Part shown: piece by piece, positions 49,652 through 59,256 of the stretch | Layout: each line of letters starts with the position of its first letter | Numbering within the stretch: position 1 is the first letter of the stretch | NCBI GenBank assembly: GCA_903863935.1 | Contig: CAIPDV010000074.1 | Coordinates: forward strand, 1 to 64,000 | Source: an uncultured Bacteroidota bacterium | GTDB taxonomy: Bacteria > Bacteroidota > Bacteroidia > JABEUT01 | Direction of reading: 5' to 3' | Length of the DNA: 64,000 nt | The notes under the pieces: model-generated | Database searches by the model: none | Seen by the model: only the letters and a program-made list of their open reading frames with translations | Told to the model about the DNA's origin: nothing | Made by a program: the position numbers and the translations under genes

Positions 49652-52123
49652 CTATTCCTGAAAATTATCAGGACTCAGATCTTTCAGTTTTTGTTCCAAC
49701 GACATCATGTCTTTTATTAATACCTCACGGGCTTTAGAGCCTTCGAAAGGGCCAATTATATTGGCAGATTGAAGCTGGTCAACAATACGTCCGGCACGAT
49801 TGTATCCTATTTTTAATCTTCTTTGCAATAGCGAAGCTGAACCTTGCTGTGTTTCCACAACGATACGTGCAGATTGGTCAAAAAGTGAATCTTTTTCATC
49901 AGCCGATATTTCGCCTCCACTGCTTTCTCCACCTTCTTCCACATATTCGGGCAGCGCAAATGCCGCCGAATAACCTTGCTGCGAGCCAATGAAGTCGGTA
50001 ATTGCTTCCACTTCGTTAGTGCCTACCAATGCACACTGCAATCGTATCAGGTCACTTCCATTTGAAATCAACATATCTCCTTTCCCTATCAATTGGTCGG
50101 CTCCGCCAGTATCCAATATTGTGCGGGAGTCAATCTTTGATGTAACCTTGAATGCAATACGGGCAGGGAAGTTAGCTTTAATAGTACCTGTAATGATATT
50201 TACCGAAGGTCTTTGTGTGGCAATAATTAAGTGAATACCTGTAGCCCGTGCAACCTGTGCCAATCGCTGCAATGGGGTTTCAACTTCTTTGCCTGCCGTC
50301 ATTATCAAATCGGCAAACTCATCAATAATCACTACAATATAAGGCAAAAATTTATGTCCGCTTTGCGGATTTAGCCTGCGTGCAACAAACTTTTCATTGT
50401 ATTCTTTTATGTTCCTTACTCCTGCATCTTTAAGCAGTTCAAGCCTCTGCTCCATCTCTATGCAAAGAGAGTTCAACGTATGTACCACTTTTTTTGTATC
50501 GGTAATAATTGCTTCTTCAGCATCCGGCAGTTTAGCCAGAAAATGTCGTTCAATTTTATTAAATAAAGATAACTCAACTCGTTTCGGATCAACTAACACT
50601 AACTTAACTTGAGAAGGATGCTTTTTATAAAGAATTGAAACTATTATGGCATTCAACCCAACTGACTTACCTTGTCCTGTAGCACCGGCCATAAGCAAGT
50701 GAGGCATTTTGGTAAGGTCTACCACATATGGTAAGTCTGATATTGTTTTGCCCAAAGCAAGCGGCAATTCCATATTCGACTTTTGAAACTGATCGGAATT
50801 AATAATGGTTTTTAAAGAGACTATGCCGGGATTACGGTTCGGCACTTCTATACCTACAGTACCCAAGCCCGGCATAGGCGCAATAATACGTATACCAAGC
50901 GCTGATAAACTAAGCGCGATATCATCCTCTAAGTTTTTAATCTTAGAAATTCGTGTACCGTCCTGCGGAACTATTTCATACAGCGTTACGGTTGGCCCCG
51001 GCGTAGCTTTAATCTTTTTAATTTCAATTCCGTAGTGCCTTAATGTTGATACGATCCTGTCTTTGTTCGCGGTCAATTCTTCCGCATCTATCACTACCTC
51101 ATCTTTACCATATTCAGGTAATAAATCGATTGGCGGAAATTTATAAGATGATAAATCGAGTGTTGGGTCATATGGGGAATCGGATATATTTTTCTCGGTA
51201 ATATCTTCCGTCACTTTCACCTCAGGTGCTTTCTCTATTGAAAATTCCACTCCTTCCGATTTTTTCGCTTCTTCTTTTTCTTTCTTCTTTTCAATTGTTG
51301 CGGGAACCTCAACAGCAAACTCAATGGTATTCGAAGGTTCTTCGGTTTTCAATTCAGGTTCTATTAACGTATTGGTAGGGGCTTCAACAGATTGCTGTTC
51401 CGCAAGAGGAACAATTTCTTCCTCTTTTTCATCCGGAATTTCTTCTTCTTCTACTGTTGGCTCCTTTACAGGAAATTTCAAAGTCATTAAATTATTAACT
51501 ACCAAAAAGACCAATGCCAAAAATGCAAGTGCAATAATGGTTCCGGAAGAGCCTATTTTATCTTTCAATTGGGGCGAAGTCATAATACCGACCTCACCTC
51601 CCATAAAATCATGATCGCCCGTTGGGAACAAAAACCCGAGACAAATTGAACACCATATCATTAGAAATAGAGTAATCCTGAAAGTCTTTCCAAATGGCAA
51701 TAAAGAACGTTGTGTAACCAATTTTACACCTATCAAAAAGAAGAGTAAAATAAAACCGAACGAGGCGACGCCAAACCACTCCTTAATAAAAACGAAAGAC
51801 AATAAGGCGCCAAACTTACCAAGCCAGTTTGCTGTTTTAACCTGATTAGAAAGAAATCCGTATATGCTGCCGCTAACTTCGGCGTCATCGGCCTGCCAAG
51901 TAAATAGAAACGATGAAAGTGCAATCAATAAACAAAGAGAGAACATTAAAAGAAACAACCCGGATAACTGAGCAACTTTCCACTTTTCCAAATTAGCTTT
52001 TATGCCGGCAACGTTAATTAAGGGCTTGGCAGATTTTGCCTTGGCCTTTTTGGCCGGGGCAGGTTTTACTTCCTCAATTTGGTTTTGAGTTTCTTCGACC
52101 GGCTTTTTGTAACGTTTGGGCAT
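49652..52123 (-). CDS. ftsK: DNA translocase FtsK/SpoIIIE
   Basis: 823 residues. Coordinates chromosome segregation with division by pumping DNA at the septum. The N-terminal membrane domain has four to five helices (LFLLMFSLCLLIALSSFLF; FGFILLFFLIGVKLV; LFLMIWCSICLGFLF; IIALAFLALVFLVVNNL). A Glu/Lys-rich linker (about 215-330) is shorter than in E. coli. The motor has Walker A GATGQGKSVG (about residues 479-488), Walker B VVIIDEFADLI, and IIATQRPSVN. The gamma winged helix SLLQRRLKIGYNRAGRIVDQ, which reads KOPS, is present. A -7 box TACTTTTG lies 24 nt upstream. Confidence 0.96.
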   Translation of the reverse strand: MPKRYKKPVEETQNQIEEVKPAPAKKAKAKSAKPLINVAGIKANLEKWKVAQLSGLFLLMFSLCLLIALSSFLFTWQADDAEVSGSIYGFLSNQVKTANWLGKFGALLSFVFIKEWFGVASFGFILLFFLIGVKLVTQRSLLPFGKTFRITLFLMIWCSICLGFLFPTGDHDFMGGEVGIMTSPQLKDKIGSSGTIIALAFLALVFLVVNNLMTLKFPVKEPTVEEEEIPDEKEEEIVPLAEQQSVEAPTNTLIEPELKTEEPSNTIEFAVEVPATIEKKKEKEEAKKSEGVEFSIEKAPEVKVTEDITEKNISDSPYDPTLDLSSYKFPPIDLLPEYGKDEVVIDAEELTANKDRIVSTLRHYGIEIKKIKATPGPTVTLYEIVPQDGTRISKIKNLEDDIALSLSALGIRIIAPMPGLGTVGIEVPNRNPGIVSLKTIINSDQFQKSNMELPLALGKTISDLPYVVDLTKMPHLLMAGATGQGKSVGLNAIIVSILYKKHPSQVKLVLVDPKRVELSLFNKIERHFLAKLPDAEEAIITDTKKVVHTLNSLCIEMEQRLELLKDAGVRNIKEYNEKFVARRLNPQSGHKFLPYIVVIIDEFADLIMTAGKEVETPLQRLAQVARATGIHLIIATQRPSVNIITGTIKANFPARIAFKVTSKIDSRTILDTGGADQLIGKGDMLISNGSDLIRLQCALVGTNEVEAITDFIGSQQGYSAAFALPEYVEEGGESSGGEISADEKDSLFDQSARIVVETQQGSASLLQRRLKIGYNRAGRIVDQLQSANIIGPFEGSKAREVLIKDMMSLEQKLKDLSPDNFQE

Positions 52124-52146
52124 TATATCGCTAATTATTAATCTAC

Positions 52147-52154
52147 CAAAAGTA
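52147..52154 (-). promoter_or_regulatory. -7 box TACTTTTG for ftsK
   Basis: Twenty-three nt before ATG 52123. Confidence 0.45.
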
Positions 52155-52319
52155 GAAAGGAATAGCCTGAGGGATTACGCTGCAATTATCTATTTATACA
52201 CTAAGCAGTGTGAAAAAGTAAAGTTTTCTTTTTCCACGTTCAAGGAAGTATTCATTCAGTTTCCTAAAATGGAAAAGCCACGAATAATCGGGGCTGCTTC
52301 CTTTTAACGAATAAAATAC

Positions 52320-53315
52320 TTATGCTGTTGTAACCGTACCGTGACCTGCTGCAAACCTTCTTCTTGACGTATATTTTGCAAGATAATATGCTAAAATAAC
52401 CATTACTAAAAGTGTTGCAACAATACCTGTAGTAAGAAACACCCAAGCATTTTTACCCATGGATTGCGCTAAATAACCATTTGCTTTTATTAATGGAATA
52501 TCCACATATGATTGTCCGGCGGTATTCACATTAACATTCATAAGGGAATAAGGTTCATATGATTTTCTGGAGAAAACCACATAATAATTTCCTTCAGGAA
52601 CACCTTTTGCCAAAATAATACCGTCCTTATCGGATGTAGCAGAAGCCACTAAATTGCTGCCGGAAAATACGTCCATTACAACTGAATCCATAAATAAAGT
52701 GGAGGATGCATCTTTACAGTGTGCAATTAAAACTCCTGTAGGAACATAAGCTACTTGTTGATCGGGTGAAGAGAGTGTGCTGAGTTTAGCTAATGTAATA
52801 CTGTCCTTAATGCTGCTTTCCAAACAATTTTTTAAATACTCTATACGGTCAACTGTACCGGCTGTTAAAATTTCACTACGAATTGAATCATTCAGTAATT
52901 GGTTAACAATACTCATTGAATCAAGATACGTTCCCGGATACAATTGAAATATGCTGGTATGAATCGCTATCTGTCTTTGTTCGTAATCAAAATTATAAGA
53001 TGGCGTATTACTCTGTATTGGAGTTGCATTACTTATGGTTTCATTCTGTATTGTCGGAGTATTATTCACTTCAGGAGCTGCCTGAGCATCAACAACCACA
53101 ATAGGTGTAAGCTTTTCTGGTTTTTTCTTTTTCTTAACAGCAACAACAGGTGCGTCACTATTTTCTGAATTTACTTTCTTATCTCTTTTTGCAGCATATA
53201 GCACATTTCCTTTAAGTTTTACTAATACGTGCTTATTCTTTCCTATACTTTCTCCGGAAACTAATACTCCTAAAATAACGATGGCTATTGGCGTTAACAG
53301 ATTGTGTTTTCTCAT
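52320..53315 (-). CDS. Membrane protein with carboxypeptidase-regulatory-like domain
   Basis: 331 residues. N-terminal signal/anchor MRKHNLLTPIAIVILGVLVSG, then a Lys-rich stretch (VKKKKKPEKL) and a Pro/Thr/Asn-rich linker. A helical region follows (residues 120-210; SMSIVNQLLNDSIRSEILTA). The VMDVFSGSNLVASATSDKDG and GNYYVVFSRKSYEPY strands form a CarboxypepD_reg-like beta sandwich. A C-terminal membrane helix (WVFLTTGIVATLLVMVILAY) precedes a basic tail. ATG 53315 is preferred to TTG 53375. Function unknown. Confidence 0.65.
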   Translation of the reverse strand: MRKHNLLTPIAIVILGVLVSGESIGKNKHVLVKLKGNVLYAAKRDKKVNSENSDAPVVAVKKKKKPEKLTPIVVVDAQAAPEVNNTPTIQNETISNATPIQSNTPSYNFDYEQRQIAIHTSIFQLYPGTYLDSMSIVNQLLNDSIRSEILTAGTVDRIEYLKNCLESSIKDSITLAKLSTLSSPDQQVAYVPTGVLIAHCKDASSTLFMDSVVMDVFSGSNLVASATSDKDGIILAKGVPEGNYYVVFSRKSYEPYSLMNVNVNTAGQSYVDIPLIKANGYLAQSMGKNAWVFLTTGIVATLLVMVILAYYLAKYTSRRRFAAGHGTVTTA

Positions 53316-53556
53316 TTGATTAATTTGAATTTGCGCTAATTTATCCTGAGTTAAGGCGGTAAACAAAGAAATCAAAGAGCCACTTATTCAACATGGAATG
53401 TTAATAACCCCACAATTAAAAAACCCGCAAACCGTTCAAAACACCTATTAATAAAAGGTTACAGGCGTATCAGAAGGAGATTTATTTCAGTATTGAATTT
53501 ATCTTATTTTGCAACTATTCAACATTCATTTGTGAATAACTACACACTAAAAAATC

Positions 53557-53615
53557 GATGAGCCATGAATGATATATCAGGATTTCTGTTCCCAATTCAA
53601 CATTCATGGCTCATC
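53557..53615. repeat. Hairpin with perfect 15-bp arms near the tonB 3' end
   Basis: GATGAGCCATGAATG at 53557-53571 is exactly complementary to 53601-53615. The arm can be read as heptads ATGAGCC, ATGAATG. It lies between the 53315 gene and the tonB stop at 53627, so it may also serve as the tonB 3' hairpin. Confidence 0.75.
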
Positions 53616-53626
53616 ATTTTATTTGG

Positions 53627-54442
53627 CTATCTCAATTTGAAATTTATCGGAATGGTAAACTGAATGCGCACCGGATGACCATCCTGTTTTGCCGGCGACC
53701 AGCTAGGCATTTCGGCCAGTACACGTAACGCTTCCCTGTTTAAATTAGGCCCGTTGGAAACGCCTCTTTTAAGAGTAACATTACTAATAGAACCATCCTT
53801 TTCAATAATAAACGAAGCGTACACAGTACCTTGCACCCCACGCTGGCTCTCATCTGCAGGGTAATTAATGTGGTTGTTGAGATATGAATTCAGATCGCCA
53901 TGCAGAAATTTCGGCATCGTACCTGCAACTAAAACAAACGTATCCCTGTGACTGATCGGAACAGGAGGCCCGGAAGTACCTCCGCCCGGTGGTATTACAG
54001 GACCAGGGGTTGGATTTGGAGGGCCCGAACCTGGCGTAACAGCCGGAGTCGGGTCAGATTTCTTAGTTGAAGTGTCCGGATGCTCAATCATCACAATAGT
54101 TGAACTGTTATCAGTTGAACTTGGCGGCGGCGGAGTAATATGCTGATGTGGCGGTGGTGGTGGCTTAACCGTAGAAGTTGGTGGAAGCACATAAGGGATA
54201 ACTTTTTCATCGTTATCGGGTGGTGGAGGCAGTGGCGGGCTGGTTTTCCGCATCACATACGGAATAATGGCACACAGTGCCATCAGGGAAATTGAAGAAA
54301 GCAGTGAGACTAATAGAGAATTTGAATAACGCTGACGGATATAGAAGGCTCCGTAGGCCTTGTGTCTTCCATCGAAGACTACTTCATTGCGGCTTGTGCT
54401 GGTAACATCTGCCCAGTTTCCGCCTGTTTTGTACCCATTCAT
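53627..54442 (-). CDS. tonB: TonB family energy transducer
   Basis: 271 residues. Bacteroidota-type N-terminus NEVVFDGRHKAYGAFYIRQ, then the single anchor helix SLLVSLLSSISLMALCAII. A long Pro-rich periplasmic spacer (about 70-175) follows, then the TonB C-terminal domain with INYPADESQRGVQGTVYASF, EKDGSISNVTLKRGVS and WSPAKQDGHPVRIQFTIPI. It passes proton-motive-force energy from ExbBD to outer-membrane TonB-dependent receptors. No exbB or exbD is adjacent. The gene symbol is used at family level. Confidence 0.88.
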   Translation of the reverse strand: MNGYKTGGNWADVTSTSRNEVVFDGRHKAYGAFYIRQRYSNSLLVSLLSSISLMALCAIIPYVMRKTSPPLPPPPDNDEKVIPYVLPPTSTVKPPPPPHQHITPPPPSSTDNSSTIVMIEHPDTSTKKSDPTPAVTPGSGPPNPTPGPVIPPGGGTSGPPVPISHRDTFVLVAGTMPKFLHGDLNSYLNNHINYPADESQRGVQGTVYASFIIEKDGSISNVTLKRGVSNGPNLNREALRVLAEMPSWSPAKQDGHPVRIQFTIPINFKLR

Positions 54443-54662
54443 AGTTTTGAATTTTAATGGTTAGAACTAGTGCGGTCGTTTTGTGCATATGTTATTCTTT
54501 TTTAGTATTAACTATATAGTATGTTTGTTTAGTATGTATTACGTAAAATATTTTTCAAAGTTTCCGGTGCCTGGATCCATTAATTTTGAAAATCCATATA
54601 TTATCAACTTGATTTGTTAATATGTGTTCAAATAAATAGTGGGTCATGAAACATTGTTTCTA

Positions 54663-54670
54663 TAAATTTG
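54663..54670 (+). promoter_or_regulatory. -7 box TAAATTTG for the small TonB-domain gene
   Basis: Four nt before ATG 54675. Confidence 0.45.
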
Positions 54671-54674
54671 CAAG

Positions 54675-55184
54675 ATGCGGAAGTTTAATGTGAATAGAAA
54701 AGGAAGAATACTCTATATATTGTTTTTATCTATTCCATTTTCTGCAACATTGAATAATTTAAATGCACAGGTAAAGCCTGCAACCACCACTCAGCAAAAG
54801 CCTGCTGCCGCAATTAAGCCTGCACCTGCAAAACAACAGGTAATTACTATTCAGCCTATTTTTCCGGGTGGTGACGATTCACTCCAGCGTTATTTATTTA
54901 TGCACATTCAGGCACCCGATTCCTTACAATTAAGGGATATTTCAGGCACCATATATTTTTCCTTTTATGTGGAAATGGACGGAAAAACCGATAAGATACG
55001 TATTGAAAGTGGCCCTCCTTCACCGGGTTGGGATTCAGCTGCCATAAGTTGTATACGGCAAATGCCATTATGGATACCCGGCAAGGTGAATGGCAAAGCT
55101 ACTGCTATGCGCTATTTTTTACCGGTATTTGTTCCACCGGGGCATCAGTTGTTTAATATGCAGGAAGGTTCAGACGGGAAATAA
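54675..55184 (+). CDS. Secreted TonB C-terminal-domain protein
   Basis: 169 residues. Basic N-terminus then a signal segment (ILYILFLSIPFSATLNNLNA). A short Ala/Lys/Pro/Gln-rich spacer follows. The TonB C-terminal domain has IQPIFPGGDDSLQRYLFMHI, SGTIYFSFYVEMDGKTDKIR and CIRQMPLWIPGKVNGKA. The N-terminal anchor helix of true TonB is replaced by a cleavable-looking signal, so this is a periplasmic TonB_C protein rather than a full energy transducer. Divergent from tonB, 232 nt away, so the pair may be related in function. Confidence 0.72.
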   Translation: MRKFNVNRKGRILYILFLSIPFSATLNNLNAQVKPATTTQQKPAAAIKPAPAKQQVITIQPIFPGGDDSLQRYLFMHIQAPDSLQLRDISGTIYFSFYVEMDGKTDKIRIESGPPSPGWDSAAISCIRQMPLWIPGKVNGKATAMRYFLPVFVPPGHQLFNMQEGSDGK

Positions 55185-55196
55185 AATGTAGTGGTT

Positions 55197-56375
55197 TTAA
55201 ATTGGCTCTGTAGCTTCCACCGCAAGCAGCTTCGCCAAATTGATAGCTTTTTCCTTTACCTTATCCACATCGCTGCCAATTTTATCATAGGTTAAAACTA
55301 CAGCCATTCTTCTGTAAGGCCTTGTGGTTGGCTTATTGAATATCCTCAGGTCGGTTTGTTTTTCTTTTAATATTTCCTCGGCACCGTAATAAATAGGAGC
55401 CCTTCCGTTTTCTTCAGCCAGCACTACAGCTGATGCCCCTACCCTTTCCAGTGTTATTTCGGGAATTGGGAGTCCGAGAATAGCCCTTGCATGTAATTCA
55501 AATTCATTCAGGTTTTGAGTTCCACCCAATGTTACCATACCCGTATCGTGTGGTCGAGGTGAAAGCTCAGAAAAATAAACACCATCATCTGCAAGAAAAA
55601 ACTCAACACCCCAAATACCCGCGCCCGTAAGTGCATGTGTCACCTTCTGAGCCATTACCTGCGCTTCCTCCAGGTTCTTGTCAGATATCTGGCACGGCTG
55701 CCAGCTTTCTCTGTAATCGCCCCGTTCCTGCCTATGGCCTATAGGGGGGCAGAAAAGGGTTTTACCGTTTTTCTGTGTTACCGTAAGCAAGGTAATTTCT
55801 GAATTGAACTTAATAAATTCTTCTACAATAACCTCTGCATAGTCACCCCTGCTCCCTTCCATAGCGTATTTCCAGGCTTTTTCAATATCGTCCTTCACCT
55901 TTACAACACTTTGTCCCTTACCACTGCTGCTCATTAATGGTTTAACTACGCAGGGTAAACCAATTTTATTCACCGCTTCGTTAAATTCATCCATATTTTT
56001 GGCATAGCTGTATTTGGCTGTCCTCAGACGCAAGACCTCTGCAGCAAGATTTCTTATTTCTTTACGGTTCATCGTATAGTTCGCAGCACTTGCACTGGGC
56101 ACAACCGTTATTCCGCTACGCTCGTATTCATAAAACCTTTCCGTGCGTATGGCTTCAATTTCCGGAACAATCAAATCGGGTTTATGCTTGGCAACCACCT
56201 GGTCTAATGCAAAACCATCGAGCATATTTATTACTTCAAACTCTTGTGCAACCTGCATAGCCGGTGCACCCGGATAATTATCCACAGCAATAACATATTG
56301 GCCCAATCTTTGTAAGGCTATTACCAATTCCCGTCCTAATTCCCCGGAGCCAAGCAGCAAAATTTTCTTCCTCAT
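55197..56375 (-). CDS. purT: Formate-dependent GAR transformylase
   Basis: 392 residues, ATP-grasp. Converts glycinamide ribonucleotide to formyl-GAR with formate and ATP, an alternative to folate-dependent PurN in purine synthesis. Start [20 protein letters not shown] (dinucleotide-like fold). [25 protein letters not shown] (ATP-grasp loop), [20 protein letters not shown] and [13 protein letters not shown] match PurT throughout. ATG 56375 gives the standard length. Convergent with the TonB_C gene, 12 nt apart. Confidence 0.96.
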   Translation of the reverse strand: MRKKILLLGSGELGRELVIALQRLGQYVIAVDNYPGAPAMQVAQEFEVINMLDGFALDQVVAKHKPDLIVPEIEAIRTERFYEYERSGITVVPSASAANYTMNRKEIRNLAAEVLRLRTAKYSYAKNMDEFNEAVNKIGLPCVVKPLMSSSGKGQSVVKVKDDIEKAWKYAMEGSRGDYAEVIVEEFIKFNSEITLLTVTQKNGKTLFCPPIGHRQERGDYRESWQPCQISDKNLEEAQVMAQKVTHALTGAGIWGVEFFLADDGVYFSELSPRPHDTGMVTLGGTQNLNEFELHARAILGLPIPEITLERVGASAVVLAEENGRAPIYYGAEEILKEKQTDLRIFNKPTTRPYRRMAVVLTYDKIGSDVDKVKEKAINLAKLLAVEATEPI

Positions 56376-56501
56376 TATCTCATTTATTTACCATGCCAAA
56401 ATAAGAAATTTAATGAATAAACGTCATGACGAAAAATGGTTGTTGTAATCAAAATTTAAGGCAATCTTTTCACTCCATTCATCATCTACCCAATAAATCA
56501 T

Positions 56502-56509
56502 TATATTTG
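56502..56509 (+). promoter_or_regulatory. -7 box TATATTTG for the VOC gene
   Basis: Twenty-five nt before ATG 56535. Confidence 0.5.
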
Positions 56510-56534
56510 TTAAACCTGTTAAACTAATTTACTA

Positions 56535-56942
56535 ATGAAACTGATTCCATACATTACCTATAATGGTAATTGCGAGGAGGCATTGAATTTTTATAAAGAT
56601 TCCATTGGAGGTGATATCATTTCGATTGGCCGTTATGAAGATTCGCCCATGCAGGTAAGTGATGAATACAAGAAAAAAATACTTCACGCCCGCATACAAA
56701 TTGGAGATTATTTACTAATGGCATCGGATGCTATGCCTGATATGGCACCACTTGTAGGAAACAACATTTCCCTTTCCATTGAATGGGATGATGCAGATAA
56801 AATGGAAACTGCATATACCAAACTGGCAGAAGGAGGTAAAACTACCATGCCTCTGGGCAATATGTTCTGGGGTGCACGCTTTGGTATGCTTACAGATAAG
56901 TATGGCATACATTGGATGTTCAATTGCGAAAAGAAGAAGTAA
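56535..56942 (+). CDS. VOC superfamily protein (PhnB/glyoxalase-like)
   Basis: 135 residues, paired beta-alpha-beta-beta-beta modules. IPYITYNGNCEEALNFYKDSI is the typical PhnB-type start. SDAMPDMAPLVGNNISLSIEW and GNMFWGARFGMLTDKYGIHW continue the pattern. PhnB-like proteins bind a metal through His/Glu positions, but several family positions are not clear here. Known members include antibiotic-resistance and glyoxalase relatives. Substrate unknown. Confidence 0.85.
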   Translation: MKLIPYITYNGNCEEALNFYKDSIGGDIISIGRYEDSPMQVSDEYKKKILHARIQIGDYLLMASDAMPDMAPLVGNNISLSIEWDDADKMETAYTKLAEGGKTTMPLGNMFWGARFGMLTDKYGIHWMFNCEKKK

Positions 56943-57064
56943 TAGTATCTCCCCTATTTAATCCTTCAGTTAGAATTCTTGACCAAATTACAAGCTAGAT
57001 GCTTCCTATTTCAGAAGATTATGCATAATATTGCATAGTATAATCTTTCCGTTATTTCATTCAA

Positions 57065-57997
57065 ATGATTGTAATTCATAACCGTAAAACTAAGCAAGCA
57101 CTATTTTTATTTGTTTGCATAGTGCTCTGCAATATCCTGAACGGGCAAAACCCTGTTGTTACCATTCCCGGAACACATATATCACTGGTATTACCCAAAG
57201 GATTCAGGATATCCGGGAATTTTAAAGGAATTGAAAAATCTAAAGATATTCATGTGAAAGTAATTGATCCGTATAACACTAATTACTTCAAATATGCACA
57301 GACCTTCACCCGCTTATCGCTGGAGAATGGTGGCAGCGAAGTTCAGGAATATAAAAAAATAAACATCTCCGGTTATCAGGCAAAATATGCGGCCCTTCAA
57401 AACAACGGAGGAGGAAAATCATTATACCTTGTTTTTGGCGATTCCACCTTTTCAGTGATGATGATTGCCAATTGCCCCGCCAATCATGATTCGGATGCGG
57501 CCCAATTAAAATCAGCACTTTTATCAACCTCCTATAGCAAAAGCTTAAAAGCAGATCCGTTTGCAGGAACATTTTTCAATATCGGTGATACTAACTCCAA
57601 TTATCGCTTTGCAAAATGCAAAAACGATTTTTATATTTTTTCAACCAAAGGGGTTATTAAAGATGAATATTCAGGGGAGTCTATTGTTTCCGTACTTCCG
57701 TTCACATCGGAATATACGGTAGGCGATGAAACCATAGCCAGGGCTATACTAAGTTCCTACGAACAATATGGAATTACAGATGCAAAAACGAAAAAAGAAT
57801 CGGAAATACAGATTGGTGACTTAAGTGCCCTGGAAGATGAAGTGAATGCTAAAATTGATAATAAGAAAGCAATGGTTTATAGATTAACTATTGTAAATGG
57901 CAAAAAAGCAATTCTGGTTTTAGGTATAGCAACATCCGATTTTGAAAAGAATATGGATGCATTCCGTAGTCTTGCTAAAACACTTACATTCAAATAA
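57065..57997 (+). CDS. Secreted protein of unknown function
   Basis: 310 residues. Basic start then a hydrophobic signal (ALFLFVCIVLCNILNG) and QNPVV. The body shows two similar alpha/beta halves: residues 35-160 include PGTHISLVLPKGFRISGNFK and SLYLVFGDSTFSVMMIANCP; residues 185-310 include NDFYIFSTKGVIKDEYS and IVNGKKAILVLGIATSDFEK. Each resembles a PsbP/Mog1-like or DUF-type periplasmic fold, where a sheet is backed by one helix. I cannot name the family. Expected in the periplasm or on the surface. Confidence 0.6.
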   Translation: MIVIHNRKTKQALFLFVCIVLCNILNGQNPVVTIPGTHISLVLPKGFRISGNFKGIEKSKDIHVKVIDPYNTNYFKYAQTFTRLSLENGGSEVQEYKKINISGYQAKYAALQNNGGGKSLYLVFGDSTFSVMMIANCPANHDSDAAQLKSALLSTSYSKSLKADPFAGTFFNIGDTNSNYRFAKCKNDFYIFSTKGVIKDEYSGESIVSVLPFTSEYTVGDETIARAILSSYEQYGITDAKTKKESEIQIGDLSALEDEVNAKIDNKKAMVYRLTIVNGKKAILVLGIATSDFEKNMDAFRSLAKTLTFK

Positions 57998-58004
57998 TTA
58001 CCTA

Positions 58005-58619
58005 CTACTTCTTTTTGAATACCAGGCTGTGGTAGTCAGGCTTTACAAGTTCTGTATATGTATCCTTATTATTATATAAATACATTATAAATGCATCTGC
58101 AGTGTTCTCTTTGTGCATGGCAAACATGGTGCAATATTTGTATTTCTGCCCAAATTCATCGCAAGGCTGAACGGTTACTTCGGCTGCCCAATCGGCATTA
58201 AACTCCTGATCAACAGTTCCATGGGGAATTTCATGAACTTCGGGCATTGTTTGCTGAATATTCAACTCTTTATCCTGTATCCTGTAAGAATAAATAAGCA
58301 ACAAGTTTGTATGGATCATATTGGGGTCAATCAATGGTTGCCCGGTATCGGCATGCGAGCCACTGTATTTCTTAATTAAATCTTGCAAAGGATAAACAAG
58401 GTACCGAATTTCAATTTTACTTACGGTATCAACTAAAGCGTATTGGTAATTCAGTTCATCGTTGGTAACCACTTTTGTTTCGGTTGTATTAGCCGGTCTG
58501 CTAAATTTTATAGCAGCTTGATCAACTACGGATAAAAACCCTGTGTCGTCAGTAGCTATTTTAAATGAATTAAAAAGCAGGAAACTCAGTACAATTGATA
58601 CCAGGCCAAATCTTTTCAT
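58005..58619 (-). CDS. Secreted protein of unknown function
   Basis: 204 residues. Signal segment MKRFGLVSIVLSFLLFNSFK. The mature part has KFSRPANTTETKVVTNDELN, then YALVDTVSKIEIRYLVYPL and CTMFAMHKENTADAFIMYLY, ending with a strand KPDYHSLVFKKK. It alternates strands like PsbP-like or DUF1795-type domains of the neighbouring 57065 product. Convergent with that gene, 7 nt apart. Function unknown; an own -7 box lies at 58657-58664. Confidence 0.6.
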   Translation of the reverse strand: MKRFGLVSIVLSFLLFNSFKIATDDTGFLSVVDQAAIKFSRPANTTETKVVTNDELNYQYALVDTVSKIEIRYLVYPLQDLIKKYSGSHADTGQPLIDPNMIHTNLLLIYSYRIQDKELNIQQTMPEVHEIPHGTVDQEFNADWAAEVTVQPCDEFGQKYKYCTMFAMHKENTADAFIMYLYNNKDTYTELVKPDYHSLVFKKK

Positions 58620-58656
58620 TCCTCGTTAGTTTTATTGTTAAACAGCACCTGAGGTA

Positions 58657-58664
58657 CAAAGATA
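58657..58664 (-). promoter_or_regulatory. -7 box TATCTTTG for the 58005 gene
   Basis: Thirty-seven nt before ATG 58619. Confidence 0.45.
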
Positions 58665-58716
58665 CTCTTATTGACGAAAGTTAAAATGAATACTGATTAC
58701 GATCCCGCGAAATAGG

Positions 58717-59025
58717 CTACCACATTGCCAATTGCACAAGTGCAAGGGTGGCAATCCTATGAATTTTTTTCAGGTTTTCTTCTGTTGCGTGAAGTTCGCC
58801 GCTTATAAAATGCTCCACTTCCTGCTCTGTGTGACCAAGCAATGAAAGGTATTTTCCGGCTTCGTTGTAAAATGCGTGCAATACTTTATTATCGGAGAAA
58901 AAAGCAGACTTAGGAGTAAATCCAATGCTGGTGTATAGTTCTGTTTGCAAATCTTTTCTAAGATTGGGAAGTATCTTAGTTATCTCTGTTTTTAAGTTAT
59001 CCGATATCTGGACAATCGTATCCAT
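58717..59025 (-). CDS. Small helical protein of unknown function
   Basis: 102 residues, not recognised. Amphipathic helices with ITKILPNLRKDLQTELYTSI, GKYLSLLGHTEQEVEHFISG and LKKIHRIATLALVQLAM. No signal peptide or membrane segment, so cytosolic. It could be a small regulatory or adaptor protein; nothing in the neighbourhood supports a specific role. Confidence 0.5.
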   Translation of the reverse strand: MDTIVQISDNLKTEITKILPNLRKDLQTELYTSIGFTPKSAFFSDNKVLHAFYNEAGKYLSLLGHTEQEVEHFISGELHATEENLKKIHRIATLALVQLAMW

Positions 59026-59256
59026 TCCAAAATTTTTACAATTTTATTTCAATTTCCCATGCTACCTTATGATATATATCAATAGTAAAATGGCAAAAAA
59101 TCACTTTTGAAACTAATCCATTGAATTTCAAAAGATAAATCTCAAAAAATAAATGTATTAATTCAAAAATATATTAAAATAATATAGAGTCCGGGTTTTC
59201 TTCAAAAGATGAAATTATCTTTTATTTCACCGCAGGAATCAATTTAGTATAGAGTT

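Noticed and set aside
52116-52307. 63-codon plus-strand frame in the gap before ftsK
   Set aside because: It overlaps the ftsK promoter and start and has no recognisable features.
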